Assembly: GCA_041603235.1 (NCBI GenBank)
Contig: JBFIES010000001.1
Location: 62,001 to 126,000, forward strand
Direction of reading: 5' to 3'
Origin: Panacagrimonas sp041603235
Lineage (GTDB): Bacteria; Pseudomonadota; Gammaproteobacteria; Nevskiales; Nevskiaceae
DNA: 64,000 nucleotides
Positions 9,691 to 17,791 of this stretch are shown piece after piece. Position 1 is the first letter of the stretch. Every line of letters starts with the position of its first letter. Both the position numbers and the translations under genes were made by a program. The notes beneath the pieces are model-generated. The model was given only the letters and a program-made list of their open reading frames with translations. It was not told where the DNA came from and did not search any database.

Positions 9691-9823
9691 TGGTATACAA
9701 CTCCTTGGGTTGAGACAAACCCTGTCGGTAGTGATGTACAACAGCACCCAAGGCCGACAAGGGATGAAGTTAGAGAATACGGAAGGACCCGCATCCTCGG
9801 TTCGTTGCCAAAAAAAGCGCGGC

Positions 9824-9853
9824 TTTATAGCATGCGCCGCCTTCCTCCCTCAA
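9824..9853 (-). promoter_or_regulatory. Probable rpsB promoter
   Basis: On the minus strand a TTGAGG -35 box and a TATAAA -10 box are separated by 18 bases. The -10 is preceded by TG in the extended position. Transcription would start near 9817, leaving an untranslated leader of about 125 bases before rpsB, a length compatible with the autoregulatory S2 leaders known in gammaproteobacteria. I did not establish a leader fold. Confidence 0.45.
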
Positions 9854-9917
9854 CCGCGTCGCGGTCGGGGCAATTGACCCGGAGCCCGGATGCACGGATT
9901 CCAAACCTCACATATCC

Positions 9918-10685
9918 ATGGGCATCACGATAAAAACCGCTGAACAGCAGGACAAAATGCGCAAGGCCGGCCGGGCCGCTGCACAAGTCCTGGAAATGAT
10001 CGCGCCGCATGTTGAGGCTGGCGTCACCACCGATCACCTGAACCAGATTTGTCACCAATATATTGTTGACGAGCTGGACTGCATCCCCGCCCCGCTGAAT
10101 TACAAGGGATTTCCCAAATCCATCTGTACCTCGGTCAATCACGTGGTCTGCCACGGCATCCCGGGGGAGAAAAAGCTCAAGCGCGGTGACATCATCAATA
10201 TTGATATCACCGTCATCAAGGATGGCTGGCACGGAGATACTAGCCAGACCTTCTTTATTGGCCAGCCCACCATCCTGGCCAAACGCCTGGTGGAGACCAC
10301 GCGCGAATCGATGATGGCCGCGATTCGCTGTATCCGCCCGGGCGTTCACTTGGGCGATTTGGGCAATGTCATACAGAAGCTGGCCGAATCCCGGGGCTAC
10401 TCGATTGTTCGCGAGTACTGCGGTCACGGCATTGGCGAGGTTTTTCATGAGGAACCCCAGGTCCTGCACTACGGCAAGCCCGGCACCGGTGTCGTGCTTG
10501 AAGAGGGCATGTGCTTTACCGTGGAGCCCATGCTCAACGCCGGGCGCCCGGATGTCAGGCTGTTGCCTGACGCCTGGACGGTGGTGACCAAGGACCATTC
10601 CCTGTCCGCACAATGGGAACACACTATCCTCGTGACCAAGGACGGCCACGAAATTCTGACGCTGCGCCAGGACGAAGTCGTCTGA
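9918..10685 (+). CDS. map: Type I methionine aminopeptidase
   Basis: MetAP removes the initiator methionine from nascent proteins. The 255-residue protein has the full set of metal and catalytic residues: His79 (VVCHG), Asp96 and Asp107 (NIDITVIKDGWHGDTS), His170 (CGHGIG), Glu203 (FTVEPM) and Glu234 (QWEHT). It is divergent from rpsB, a gene order conserved across gammaproteobacteria, and is followed 64 bases later by glnD. Confidence 0.96.
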   Translation: MGITIKTAEQQDKMRKAGRAAAQVLEMIAPHVEAGVTTDHLNQICHQYIVDELDCIPAPLNYKGFPKSICTSVNHVVCHGIPGEKKLKRGDIINIDITVIKDGWHGDTSQTFFIGQPTILAKRLVETTRESMMAAIRCIRPGVHLGDLGNVIQKLAESRGYSIVREYCGHGIGEVFHEEPQVLHYGKPGTGVVLEEGMCFTVEPMLNAGRPDVRLLPDAWTVVTKDHSLSAQWEHTILVTKDGHEILTLRQDEVV

Positions 10686-10749
10686 TTGAGCACCGCAGAC
10701 TTGATTCGCCGTACAGGCCGGATCACAACCCAACACGACCGAGTCCGTA

Positions 10750-13449
10750 TTGAATATCGCCGCTGATCACCAATCTGCCCACGAAGATGAGTCCGAGAGC
10801 GTTTTTTCCGCTCGCAAGATCCAGGCTCGTCTCAATGAGAATCCTGACAAGCTGATCGCCAGCTTCCGCTCGACGCTTGAATGGGGCCGCGAGCGGCTCA
10901 AGGGCATGTTTGAGGAAGGCCAACCGGCCGGATCGCTGGTACGCGCCTATACCGATCTTGTCGATGAAGTCCTGCGCGCTGCCTGGCGCCAGCATTTTCC
11001 CACTCCGGTGGAGGGCCTGACCCTTGCTGCCGTAGGCGGATACGGCCGAGGAGAGCTACTGCCTGCCTCGGATATCGACATCCTGTTCCTGCATTCAAAT
11101 GAGGGCCTGGGCCCCCATCAGAAAGCACTGGAAAATCTGACCGCTTTCTTCTGGGACATCGGCCTGGAACTGGGCAGCAGTGTGCGCTCGCTCGAAGATT
11201 GTTCGCGCGAAGCCGCGCGCGACATCACCATCGTCACCAACCTGATGGAAGCGCGCTTCCTGACCGGCGACCAGACCCAGTACGAGGCCATGCTGGAAAG
11301 CCTGACCCCGGACAAAATCTGGCCGGTGGCCGATTTCTTCAAGGCCAAGCGCGAAGAACAGGCCGCGCGCTACAAGAAATACGACGATACCGGCTACAAG
11401 CTCGAACCCAACGTCAAGGAATCACCGGGCGGGCTGCGCGATATCCACACCGTCGGCTGGGTCGCAAAGCGCCATTTCGGCGCCAGCACGCTCAGTGAGC
11501 TTCGCGATCACGGTTTTCTGACCAAGCACGAGTGCGACGAGCTGTTCGCTGGACAGGACTTCCTTTGGCGGGTCCGGTTTGCACTGCATATGCTCACCGG
11601 CCGACACGAAGATCGTCTGCTGTTTGATCATCAGGTCAAGGTCGCGGGTCTGTTTGGGTATGTGGACGACGAGGGCCAGCGCAACCAGGCCGTCGAGCAG
11701 TTCATGCAGCTCTACTACCGCACCATCAAATCGCTGTCCTGCCTCAACGACATGCTGCTTCAGCTGTTTGAAGAAGCGATCCTGCACCCGCAGACCGAGG
11801 CAGAGGTCAAAGTCATCAATTCGCGCTTCCAGATCCGCAACGGCTACATCGAAGCGCGCGCCGATGACGTTTTCCAGCAGCAGCCACGCGCGCTGATCGA
11901 GCTGTTTCTGCTGATCCAGCAGAATCCGGGCATCGAGGGCGCGCGCGCTCAGACGCTGCGAATGATCATGCGCGACGTCAAGCTGCTGGACGAAAACGTG
12001 CGCAACGACGGTCGCACCCGCGCCCTATTCATCCGCATGTTCCGCGAAGGCCGTGGCCTGACCCGCAACCTGCGCCGGATGAACCGTTACGGCGTACTGG
12101 GTCACTATCTGCCGATGTTCGGCAAGGTCGTCGGATTGATGCAGTACGATCTGTTCCACACGCTGACGGTGGACGAGCACACGCTCTATGTGGTGCGAAA
12201 CCTGCGCCGGTTTGCGATGCCACGGTTCAAGGACGAACTCCCGTTCTGCAACAAGCTGATGGCCGAAGTGGAAAAGCCGTCCCTGCTTTATCTCGCCGGA
12301 TTCTTCCACGACATTGCCAAGGGTCGGGGTGGCGACCACTCCGAGTTGGGCGCCTCTGAGGCCACCGAATTCTGCCTGGCCCATGGGTGTTCACAGTCAG
12401 ACGCGGATCTGGTCGGCTGGTTGGTCAAGAATCACCTGACCATGTCCCTGACCGCGCAGCGCGCCGATATCAGCGACCCGCAGGTGATTGCCGATTTCAC
12501 CGCCAAGGTCGGCAACCGCACCCGGCTCGTACATCTGTTCCTGCTCACAGTGGCCGACATACGTGCCACCAATCCGGCGCTGTGGAATTCCTGGCGCGAT
12601 GCCCTGCTCAAGGAACTGTTCAAATCAACGTCCCGCTCGCTGGAACGCGGCGTCGAGAATCCGCTCAACGAAAATGAGATGGTCGACGAAACACAGCGCG
12701 CTGCGGTGGGCTTGCTGGCCCAGAAGGGCATCGAAGCGGAGTCCGTGGAAGATGTCTGGTCGCGTTTTGGCAGCGAGTATTTTCTGCGCCATTCTCCAGA
12801 GGAACTGGCCCATCACCTGCCCGCCATCGAGTCTGTGACCGACGCGGACCTGCCGGTGGTCAAGGTCGAGAATGTTGCCGGCCGTGGCACCGGCGTGTTC
12901 GTGTACATGCGGGATCGCGATCATCTGTTTGGCATGTGCAGCGGAACCCTGGCCAAGCTCGGGCTGACGGTCCTTGATGCCCGCATCAACACCACCGACG
13001 ACGGTTACGTGCTGGACTCCTTCATGGTCATGGAGAGCGATGGCAGCGCCATCGAAGCCAGCCATCGACTCGAGGAAATCCAGGAGCGCCTGCACGCCGT
13101 GCTGTCCGACCCGGAGTTTTCTTACGTCACCGTCAATCGGCGCATTCCGCGGCGCCTGCAGCATTTCAATACGCCGACTACGGTGTATTTTTCACAGGAC
13201 AAGCAGCGCGGGCGGACGATCCTGGAACTGGTCACGGCCGACCAGCCCGGTTTGCTGTCGATGGTCGGTCGCGTTTTCAACAAATTCCGCCTGCTGATCG
13301 ACGCGGCAAAAATTGCCACCATCGGTGAGCGCGCCGAGGACGTCTTCTTCATCACTGACCGTGATCGCCAGCCGATTACGGACCCGGCAAAACTGGCGCG
13401 TCTCAGGGAAATGCTGATCCGCACTTTTGACGGCGGCGAGAAAAAGTAA
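10750..13449 (+). CDS. glnD: Bifunctional PII uridylyltransferase/uridylyl-removing enzyme
   Basis: GlnD senses glutamine and modifies or demodifies PII proteins to control nitrogen assimilation. The 899-residue product shows the nucleotidyltransferase motif GGYGRGELLPASDIDILFL near residues 95-115, then the HD motif FFHDIAKGRGGDHSELG around residues 517-533. Two C-terminal ACT domains follow (from about 705 and 815). The start is TTG at 10750 with a poor ribosome site; no ATG precedes the conserved region. Confidence 0.95.
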   Translation: MNIAADHQSAHEDESESVFSARKIQARLNENPDKLIASFRSTLEWGRERLKGMFEEGQPAGSLVRAYTDLVDEVLRAAWRQHFPTPVEGLTLAAVGGYGRGELLPASDIDILFLHSNEGLGPHQKALENLTAFFWDIGLELGSSVRSLEDCSREAARDITIVTNLMEARFLTGDQTQYEAMLESLTPDKIWPVADFFKAKREEQAARYKKYDDTGYKLEPNVKESPGGLRDIHTVGWVAKRHFGASTLSELRDHGFLTKHECDELFAGQDFLWRVRFALHMLTGRHEDRLLFDHQVKVAGLFGYVDDEGQRNQAVEQFMQLYYRTIKSLSCLNDMLLQLFEEAILHPQTEAEVKVINSRFQIRNGYIEARADDVFQQQPRALIELFLLIQQNPGIEGARAQTLRMIMRDVKLLDENVRNDGRTRALFIRMFREGRGLTRNLRRMNRYGVLGHYLPMFGKVVGLMQYDLFHTLTVDEHTLYVVRNLRRFAMPRFKDELPFCNKLMAEVEKPSLLYLAGFFHDIAKGRGGDHSELGASEATEFCLAHGCSQSDADLVGWLVKNHLTMSLTAQRADISDPQVIADFTAKVGNRTRLVHLFLLTVADIRATNPALWNSWRDALLKELFKSTSRSLERGVENPLNENEMVDETQRAAVGLLAQKGIEAESVEDVWSRFGSEYFLRHSPEELAHHLPAIESVTDADLPVVKVENVAGRGTGVFVYMRDRDHLFGMCSGTLAKLGLTVLDARINTTDDGYVLDSFMVMESDGSAIEASHRLEEIQERLHAVLSDPEFSYVTVNRRIPRRLQHFNTPTTVYFSQDKQRGRTILELVTADQPGLLSMVGRVFNKFRLLIDAAKIATIGERAEDVFFITDRDRQPITDPAKLARLREMLIRTFDGGEKK

Positions 13450-13466
13450 GCTTCCACGCCAAAACC

Positions 13467-13497
13467 GCAGCTTCGGTGCTGCGCCAATCTTCTTCTA
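13467..13497 (+). terminator. Weak hairpin after glnD
   Basis: A five-base stem (GCAGC/GCTGC) with loop TTCGGT is followed by a pyrimidine-rich stretch. It lies in the 67-base gap between glnD and dapD. The stem is short and the T-run is interrupted, so attenuation is only a possibility. Confidence 0.25.
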
Positions 13498-13516
13498 AAA
13501 CCACTTGAAAGAAAGC

Positions 13517-14332
13517 ATGAGCACAATCGAACAAACTATTGACGCCGCGTGGGAAAACCGCGCCAATCTCGACACCAGCGACACCGCCCTTCGCGCCGCC
13601 GTGATCGAAGCGGTCGAGATGCTCGACAAGGGCAAGGCTCGCGTTGCAGAACCCACAGCCGATGGCTGGAAGATCAATGAATGGCTCAAGAAGGCCGTAC
13701 TGCTGTACTTCCGTTTTCACGACAATGCACCGATCGAAATGGGCGCCCTGCGCGGCTACGACAAGGTGCCCCTGAAGTTCAGCGACTACAGCGACGCCGA
13801 TTTTGTTGCGCAAGGTGCGCGAATCGTTCCGCCCGCCACAGTCCGCAAGGGTGCCTTCATTTCATCAGGCGCGATCCTGATGCCATCGTTTGTGAACATC
13901 GGGGCCTGGGTTGGTCCCGGCACCATGGTCGACACCTGGGCGAGCGTCGGCTCCTGTGCCCAGATCGGCGCCAATGTGCACGTTTCTGCGGGCGCTGGAA
14001 TTGGCGGCGTGCTGGAGCCGCTACAGGCTGCGCCGACAATCATCGAGGACGACTGCTTCATTGGCGCGCGTTCCGAGATCGTCGAGGGCGTGGTGGTGGA
14101 GCGTGGCTCGGTCATCTCCATGGGCGTCTTCATCACCAATTCCACGCCGATTCTGGATCGGGAGAGCGGCGAGATCATCTACGGTCGCGTTCCGGCGGGC
14201 AGCGTCGTGGTTTCAGGCTCTCTGCCCAAGGATGGCGGCCGCTACAACCTGGCCTGCGCCGTGATCGTGAAGCGCGTCGATGAAAAGACACGGGGCAAGG
14301 TTGGCCTGAACGAACTGCTGCGTGACCTGTAA
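13517..14332 (+). CDS. dapD: 2,3,4,5-tetrahydropyridine-2,6-dicarboxylate N-succinyltransferase
   Basis: DapD succinylates tetrahydrodipicolinate in the succinylase branch of lysine/diaminopimelate synthesis. The 271-residue protein has an alpha-helical N-terminus (MSTIEQTIDAAWENR) and a left-handed beta-helix of hexapeptide repeats in the middle. It includes SGAILMPSFVNIGAWVGPGT and GSCAQIGANVHVSAGAGIGG-type motifs. The ATG at 13517 is preferred over an in-frame TTG twelve bases upstream. dapE follows after 12 bases, placing two pathway enzymes in one operon. Confidence 0.96.
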   Translation: MSTIEQTIDAAWENRANLDTSDTALRAAVIEAVEMLDKGKARVAEPTADGWKINEWLKKAVLLYFRFHDNAPIEMGALRGYDKVPLKFSDYSDADFVAQGARIVPPATVRKGAFISSGAILMPSFVNIGAWVGPGTMVDTWASVGSCAQIGANVHVSAGAGIGGVLEPLQAAPTIIEDDCFIGARSEIVEGVVVERGSVISMGVFITNSTPILDRESGEIIYGRVPAGSVVVSGSLPKDGGRYNLACAVIVKRVDEKTRGKVGLNELLRDL

Positions 14333-14344
14333 ATCAATAAGTAC

Positions 14345-15484
14345 ATGAGCCAGAGCGACAACCCTGTCCTGGAGCTGAGCCGTCAGCTGATTTCGCGTGC
14401 CTCGAACACGCCTGACGATGCGGGCTGCTGCGCGCTGATTGCCGATCGGCTGGCAAAGCTGGGGTTCACTGCGGAGTATCTGAATGCTGAGGGCGTGACC
14501 AACCTTTGGGCAACGTTCGGTTCAGGCGCACCGCTGACCATTCTGGCCGGACACACCGATATCGTGCCCAGCGGGCCGCTGGATCAATGGACCAGCGACC
14601 CTTTTGAGCCTGAGATTCGTGATGGTGTTCTCTACGGTCGCGGTGCGGCAGACATGAAATCCGGGCTTGCAGCCATGGTCTGCGCCGTCGAGCGCCTGCT
14701 TGCGCAAGGCAATATCAGGGGCACGCTGGCGTTTCTGATTACCAGCGATGAAGAAGGCAAGGCGACACATGGCACGCGTCATGTCGTCCAGCAGCTCCAG
14801 GGTCGCGGGATCAAACCCGACTACGCCATCGTCGGAGAGGCATCTTCGAACGAGCAGCTGGGAGATCGGATCGTGGTCGGCCGGCGCGGATCGCTGGGCT
14901 GCAATCTGAAGGTTCTGGGCAAACAGGGTCATGTGGCCTACCCGCACAAAGGCGACAATCCGGTGCATCGTCTGGCCCCCGCCCTGGCGGAGCTGGTGGC
15001 AACACAGTGGGATTTGGGAAATGCACACTTTCCCCCCACCTCCTTCCAGGTTTCCAATATCCACTCCGGAACCGGCGCCACCAATGTCATTCCGGGCAGC
15101 GCCGAAGTGATATTCAATTTTCGCTACAGCACCGAGTCGCACGCAGACGCACTCAAGGCCCGCGTGCATGCGGTGCTGGACCGGTGGTGCCCGGACTATG
15201 AGGCTGACTGGTGGCTCAGTGGCGAGCCCTTTCTGACACGGGAGGCAAAGCTGGTGGAAGCGGCAAAGGCCTCTGTGCATGAAGTAACCGGCCTTGACCC
15301 TGAGCTTTTCACCGGTGGCGGCACCTCCGATGCGCGGTTCATCGCTCCCTGGGGCGCCGAAGTGGTCGAGATTGGCCCTATCAACGACAGCATTCACAAG
15401 ATCAATGAATGTGTCCGGGTGGACGACCTGATGCCGCTCTCCAGAATTTACGAAGGGGTGCTGCAGCGCCTGATCTCGGCTTGA
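14345..15484 (+). CDS. dapE: Succinyl-diaminopimelate desuccinylase
   Basis: DapE is a di-zinc M20 hydrolase that removes succinate from N-succinyl-L,L-diaminopimelate. The 379-residue protein has His70 (LAGHTDIVPSGP), bridging Asp103 (GRGAADMKSG) and the general base in the SDEEG motif at 134-138. C-terminal FTGGGTSDARF and the GPIND region complete the active site. Its TGA stop overlaps the TTG start of the next gene. Confidence 0.96.
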   Translation: MSQSDNPVLELSRQLISRASNTPDDAGCCALIADRLAKLGFTAEYLNAEGVTNLWATFGSGAPLTILAGHTDIVPSGPLDQWTSDPFEPEIRDGVLYGRGAADMKSGLAAMVCAVERLLAQGNIRGTLAFLITSDEEGKATHGTRHVVQQLQGRGIKPDYAIVGEASSNEQLGDRIVVGRRGSLGCNLKVLGKQGHVAYPHKGDNPVHRLAPALAELVATQWDLGNAHFPPTSFQVSNIHSGTGATNVIPGSAEVIFNFRYSTESHADALKARVHAVLDRWCPDYEADWWLSGEPFLTREAKLVEAAKASVHEVTGLDPELFTGGGTSDARFIAPWGAEVVEIGPINDSIHKINECVRVDDLMPLSRIYEGVLQRLISA

Positions 15485-16500
15485 GTCCCGTCAGGGACAA
15501 GCTGGTTGAGGCATCCGGCCTCGAATCAGAGTTCGCGCCCGCCATCGGGCTGCGAACCTCCACCGTTCAATCCACGCTGGCCAGCAAGCGCAACGCTCGC
15601 AAGTACTGGCAGCGGCGTGGCCTGGATCTGAATGCAGTCTCCACCTCGCACGTACTTGACTGCGGCGACGGTATTCGGCTCACCGGAAGGCACGCTCGGC
15701 ACGCGGTCGAGTTGTCTCGCGGCCTGGTCATCCTGATTCACGGCTGGGAGGGCTGCCATGATTCGAGCTATCTGTATTCCATGGCTGCCAGCCTGTACTC
15801 GGCGGGCTACAACGTATTCAGATTAAACCTTAGAGATCATGGCTTGACCCATGATTTGAATGAGGAAATTTTCCATTCCGCTCGCATGGCAGAGGTCCTG
15901 GGTGCGGTGCAAGCCATCCGGAAGATCGACGATTCACCCAAGCTAGCGGTGGTCGGTTTTTCCTTAGGCGGCAATTTCGCGCTGCGCGTCGCCTTGCTCG
16001 GCCCCGCCCATGGCATCTCGCCGGATTTGACCGTGGCTGTCTCACCGGCCATCAATCCCGGTGCAACGCTGACTGCCATTGACGATGGCCCCCTTATTTT
16101 CCGACGCTATTTTCTGGGGCGTTGGCGCGCCACCCTGGCTGCAAAGCACCGCGCCTGGCCACACTACGACTTTTCTGTTTTCAATGGCTTGAAAAGCTTT
16201 GTTGAGACAACAAAACAGTTTGTCGCGGATTACACGGATTACCCGAGCTACGAAGAATATTTGGCCCAGTACACGCTGAGCCCCGAGATGCTGATGCAGG
16301 CGCCGTCTCCGCTGGCCATCATCACAGCCGAAGACGACTCCGTGATTCCGATAGTCGATTTCCGCTCGCTGGAGGCGCGCGGCTCAGTTGTGAGCTATCA
16401 GAAAACCGCGCTCGGCGGTCACTGCGGATTCATCGAGAACTGGCGCATGGACAGCTGGGCCGAGCGCCAGACCTGTCAGCTGCTAGAACTTCATGTTTGA
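15481..16500 (+). CDS. YheT-family alpha/beta hydrolase
   Basis: The 339-residue product is an alpha/beta hydrolase of the YheT type, whose substrate is not established. It has the oxyanion-region motif HGWEGCHDSSYL, nucleophile elbow GFSLGGN (Ser), and a catalytic His in GGHCGF. The frame is open into dapE, but no conserved sequence lies there. A TTG at 15481 overlaps the dapE stop as TTGA and gives a sensible N-terminus. Its 3' end overlaps the convergent fur gene by 18 bases. Confidence 0.82.
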   Translation: MSPVRDKLVEASGLESEFAPAIGLRTSTVQSTLASKRNARKYWQRRGLDLNAVSTSHVLDCGDGIRLTGRHARHAVELSRGLVILIHGWEGCHDSSYLYSMAASLYSAGYNVFRLNLRDHGLTHDLNEEIFHSARMAEVLGAVQAIRKIDDSPKLAVVGFSLGGNFALRVALLGPAHGISPDLTVAVSPAINPGATLTAIDDGPLIFRRYFLGRWRATLAAKHRAWPHYDFSVFNGLKSFVETTKQFVADYTDYPSYEEYLAQYTLSPEMLMQAPSPLAIITAEDDSVIPIVDFRSLEARGSVVSYQKTALGGHCGFIENWRMDSWAERQTCQLLELHV

Positions 16501-16920
16501 GTTTTTGCGCGTGTTCGGGGCGCCCTTGGCACGAACATAGAGAACCAGGCTGTGCCCGACGATGTCATAACCGTGCTCTTCGGCAATCTGGTTCTGTAGC
16601 TGCTCAATCTTGTCACTGACAAACTCGATCACCTTGCCGGAATCCACATCGACCATATGGTCGTGATGCTCACCGCTTTCAATCTCGAATACAGCATGCC
16701 CGTCTTCAAAGTTGTGCCGCTTGACCAACCCGGCCTGCTCAAACTGGGTCAGGACGCGATAAACCGTCGCCAGACCGATATCTTCTTCCTGGGTCAGAAG
16801 CTCCTTGTAGATATCTTCGGCGGACAGATGTCGGGTCGCACTGGTTTCGAGCAGTTCAAGAATCTTCAGGCGCGGCAAGGTCACCTTGAGGCCGGCACTG
16901 CGCAAATCTGCTGATTCCAC
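16483..16920 (-). CDS. fur: Ferric uptake regulator Fur lacking all cysteines
   Basis: Fur is the iron-dependent repressor. The 145-residue protein starts MESADLRSAGLKVTLPR and has the winged helix (ATVYRVLTQFEQAGLV) and the metal site HHDHMV. The CxxC pair that follows in E. coli Fur (LICLDCGKVIEF) is here VDVDSGKVIEF. No cysteine occurs anywhere in the protein, so the structural zinc-thiolate site is absent. It is divergent from bamE, the common gammaproteobacterial arrangement. Confidence 0.93.
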   Translation of the reverse strand: MESADLRSAGLKVTLPRLKILELLETSATRHLSAEDIYKELLTQEEDIGLATVYRVLTQFEQAGLVKRHNFEDGHAVFEIESGEHHDHMVDVDSGKVIEFVSDKIEQLQNQIAEEHGYDIVGHSLVLYVRAKGAPNTRKNSNMKF

Positions 16921-16955
16921 GGTAAAACTCCAAAAAAGTAAGCGAGCGAGCAGGT

Positions 16956-16983
16956 ATTATGGGCGACTCTTCGACCTCGGCAA
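16956..16983 (-). promoter_or_regulatory. Probable fur promoter
   Basis: On the minus strand TTGCCG and CATAAT are separated by 16 bases, about 40 bases upstream of the fur ATG in the fur-bamE gap. I saw no convincing 19-base Fur box here, so autoregulation is not shown. Confidence 0.4.
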
Positions 16984-17009
16984 ACCAATTGACTTTCAAC
17001 AGGCACCTC

Positions 17010-17453
17010 ATGCGCCCATTTCTGCTCTCTCTCGTCGTGCTCAGCCTGAGTGCCTGCAATATCGTCTACAAACTGCCCACCCGTCAGGGAAATGTCATAG
17101 AACAGCGCGATCTGGACAAGCTCAAACCGGGCATGACCCGCGAGCAGGTCGAATTCGTCATGGGCACGCCGCTGGCTACCACCCCATTCCGCTCTGATCG
17201 CTGGGATTACTACGGTTACTACGAGTCCCCGCAGGGCCAGGTCGCGCAACGCACCGTCACCATGTACTTTGATGGCGAGGAGCTGAGCCGCATTGAAGGC
17301 GCGGAAGCCCCTGCAGACAAGGAAGCCAACTCCAAACCCGATGTGGGCACCATCATGAAGGCCGACGAACAGGATCGTCGCGCTGCCGAACGTGGCGCTC
17401 GCGAGAATGACCCGGGCGTTATCTTCAACCCGGATCAGCGCGCACCCAATTAG
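17010..17453 (+). CDS. bamE: Outer membrane assembly lipoprotein BamE (SmpA)
   Basis: BamE is a small lipoprotein of the BAM complex that supports BamA. The chosen ATG gives a 147-residue precursor with a short lipoprotein signal (MRPFLLSLVVLSLSAC, lipobox LSAC, lipidated Cys16) and has AGG nine bases upstream. The conserved LKPGMTREQVEFVMGTP motif follows. The C-terminal third beyond about residue 100 is charged and poorly conserved. It is divergent from fur and ends before a strong terminator. Confidence 0.93.
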   Translation: MRPFLLSLVVLSLSACNIVYKLPTRQGNVIEQRDLDKLKPGMTREQVEFVMGTPLATTPFRSDRWDYYGYYESPQGQVAQRTVTMYFDGEELSRIEGAEAPADKEANSKPDVGTIMKADEQDRRAAERGARENDPGVIFNPDQRAPN

Positions 17454-17482
17454 TCTCTGGCCTTCAACCGCATCAGATTGAA

Positions 17483-17791
17483 TCAGCGCGCTTCGGCGCG
17501 CTTTTTCTTTGCCCGCTGCCGACGCGCTTCCTTCGGGTCGGCCAGCAGAGGTCGATAGATTTCCAGCCGATCCCCCGCCTGCAGTAGCGCATCAAGCTGG
17601 GCGAGCTGCCCGAAGATGCCCAGTCGCAGCTGACTTGGCGGAATCTCTGTCAGCTCAGGAAAGCGCTTCGTGATTTGGCTGCGCGTCAGCAACTCGCCTA
17701 CAGACTCGCCCTCGATCCAGGGCAATTCCAATATCCGCTGATCATCTGCCAGCGCATAGACCAGCCGGACCGGTTCTGTGCCTAAGACCAC
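17483..17791 (-). CDS. rnfH: RnfH family ubiquitin-like protein
   Basis: RnfH-type proteins have a beta-grasp fold; their precise role is not settled. The frame is open much further upstream, but that extension only mirrors the neighbouring transporter gene. A GTG at 17791, overlapping the transporter's stop, gives a 102-residue protein starting VVLGTEPVRLVYALADDQ, which matches family length. Conserved RLGIFGQLAQLDALLQAGDRL-type sequence precedes a basic tail. Genomes of this group often keep bamE, rnfH and smpB close together. Confidence 0.8.
   Translation of the reverse strand: MVLGTEPVRLVYALADDQRILELPWIEGESVGELLTRSQITKRFPELTEIPPSQLRLGIFGQLAQLDALLQAGDRLEIYRPLLADPKEARRQRAKKKRAEAR
17485..17510 (+). 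terminator. Strong intrinsic terminator of bamE
   Basis: A perfect seven-base stem AGCGCGC/GCGCGCT closed by a TTCG loop is followed by TTTTTCTTT. It is 32 bases past the bamE stop. The same bases encode the last residues of rnfH on the other strand. Confidence 0.8.

Noticed and set aside
9825..10736. 303-codon minus-strand frame
   Set aside because: It is antisense to map, which has all catalytic residues.
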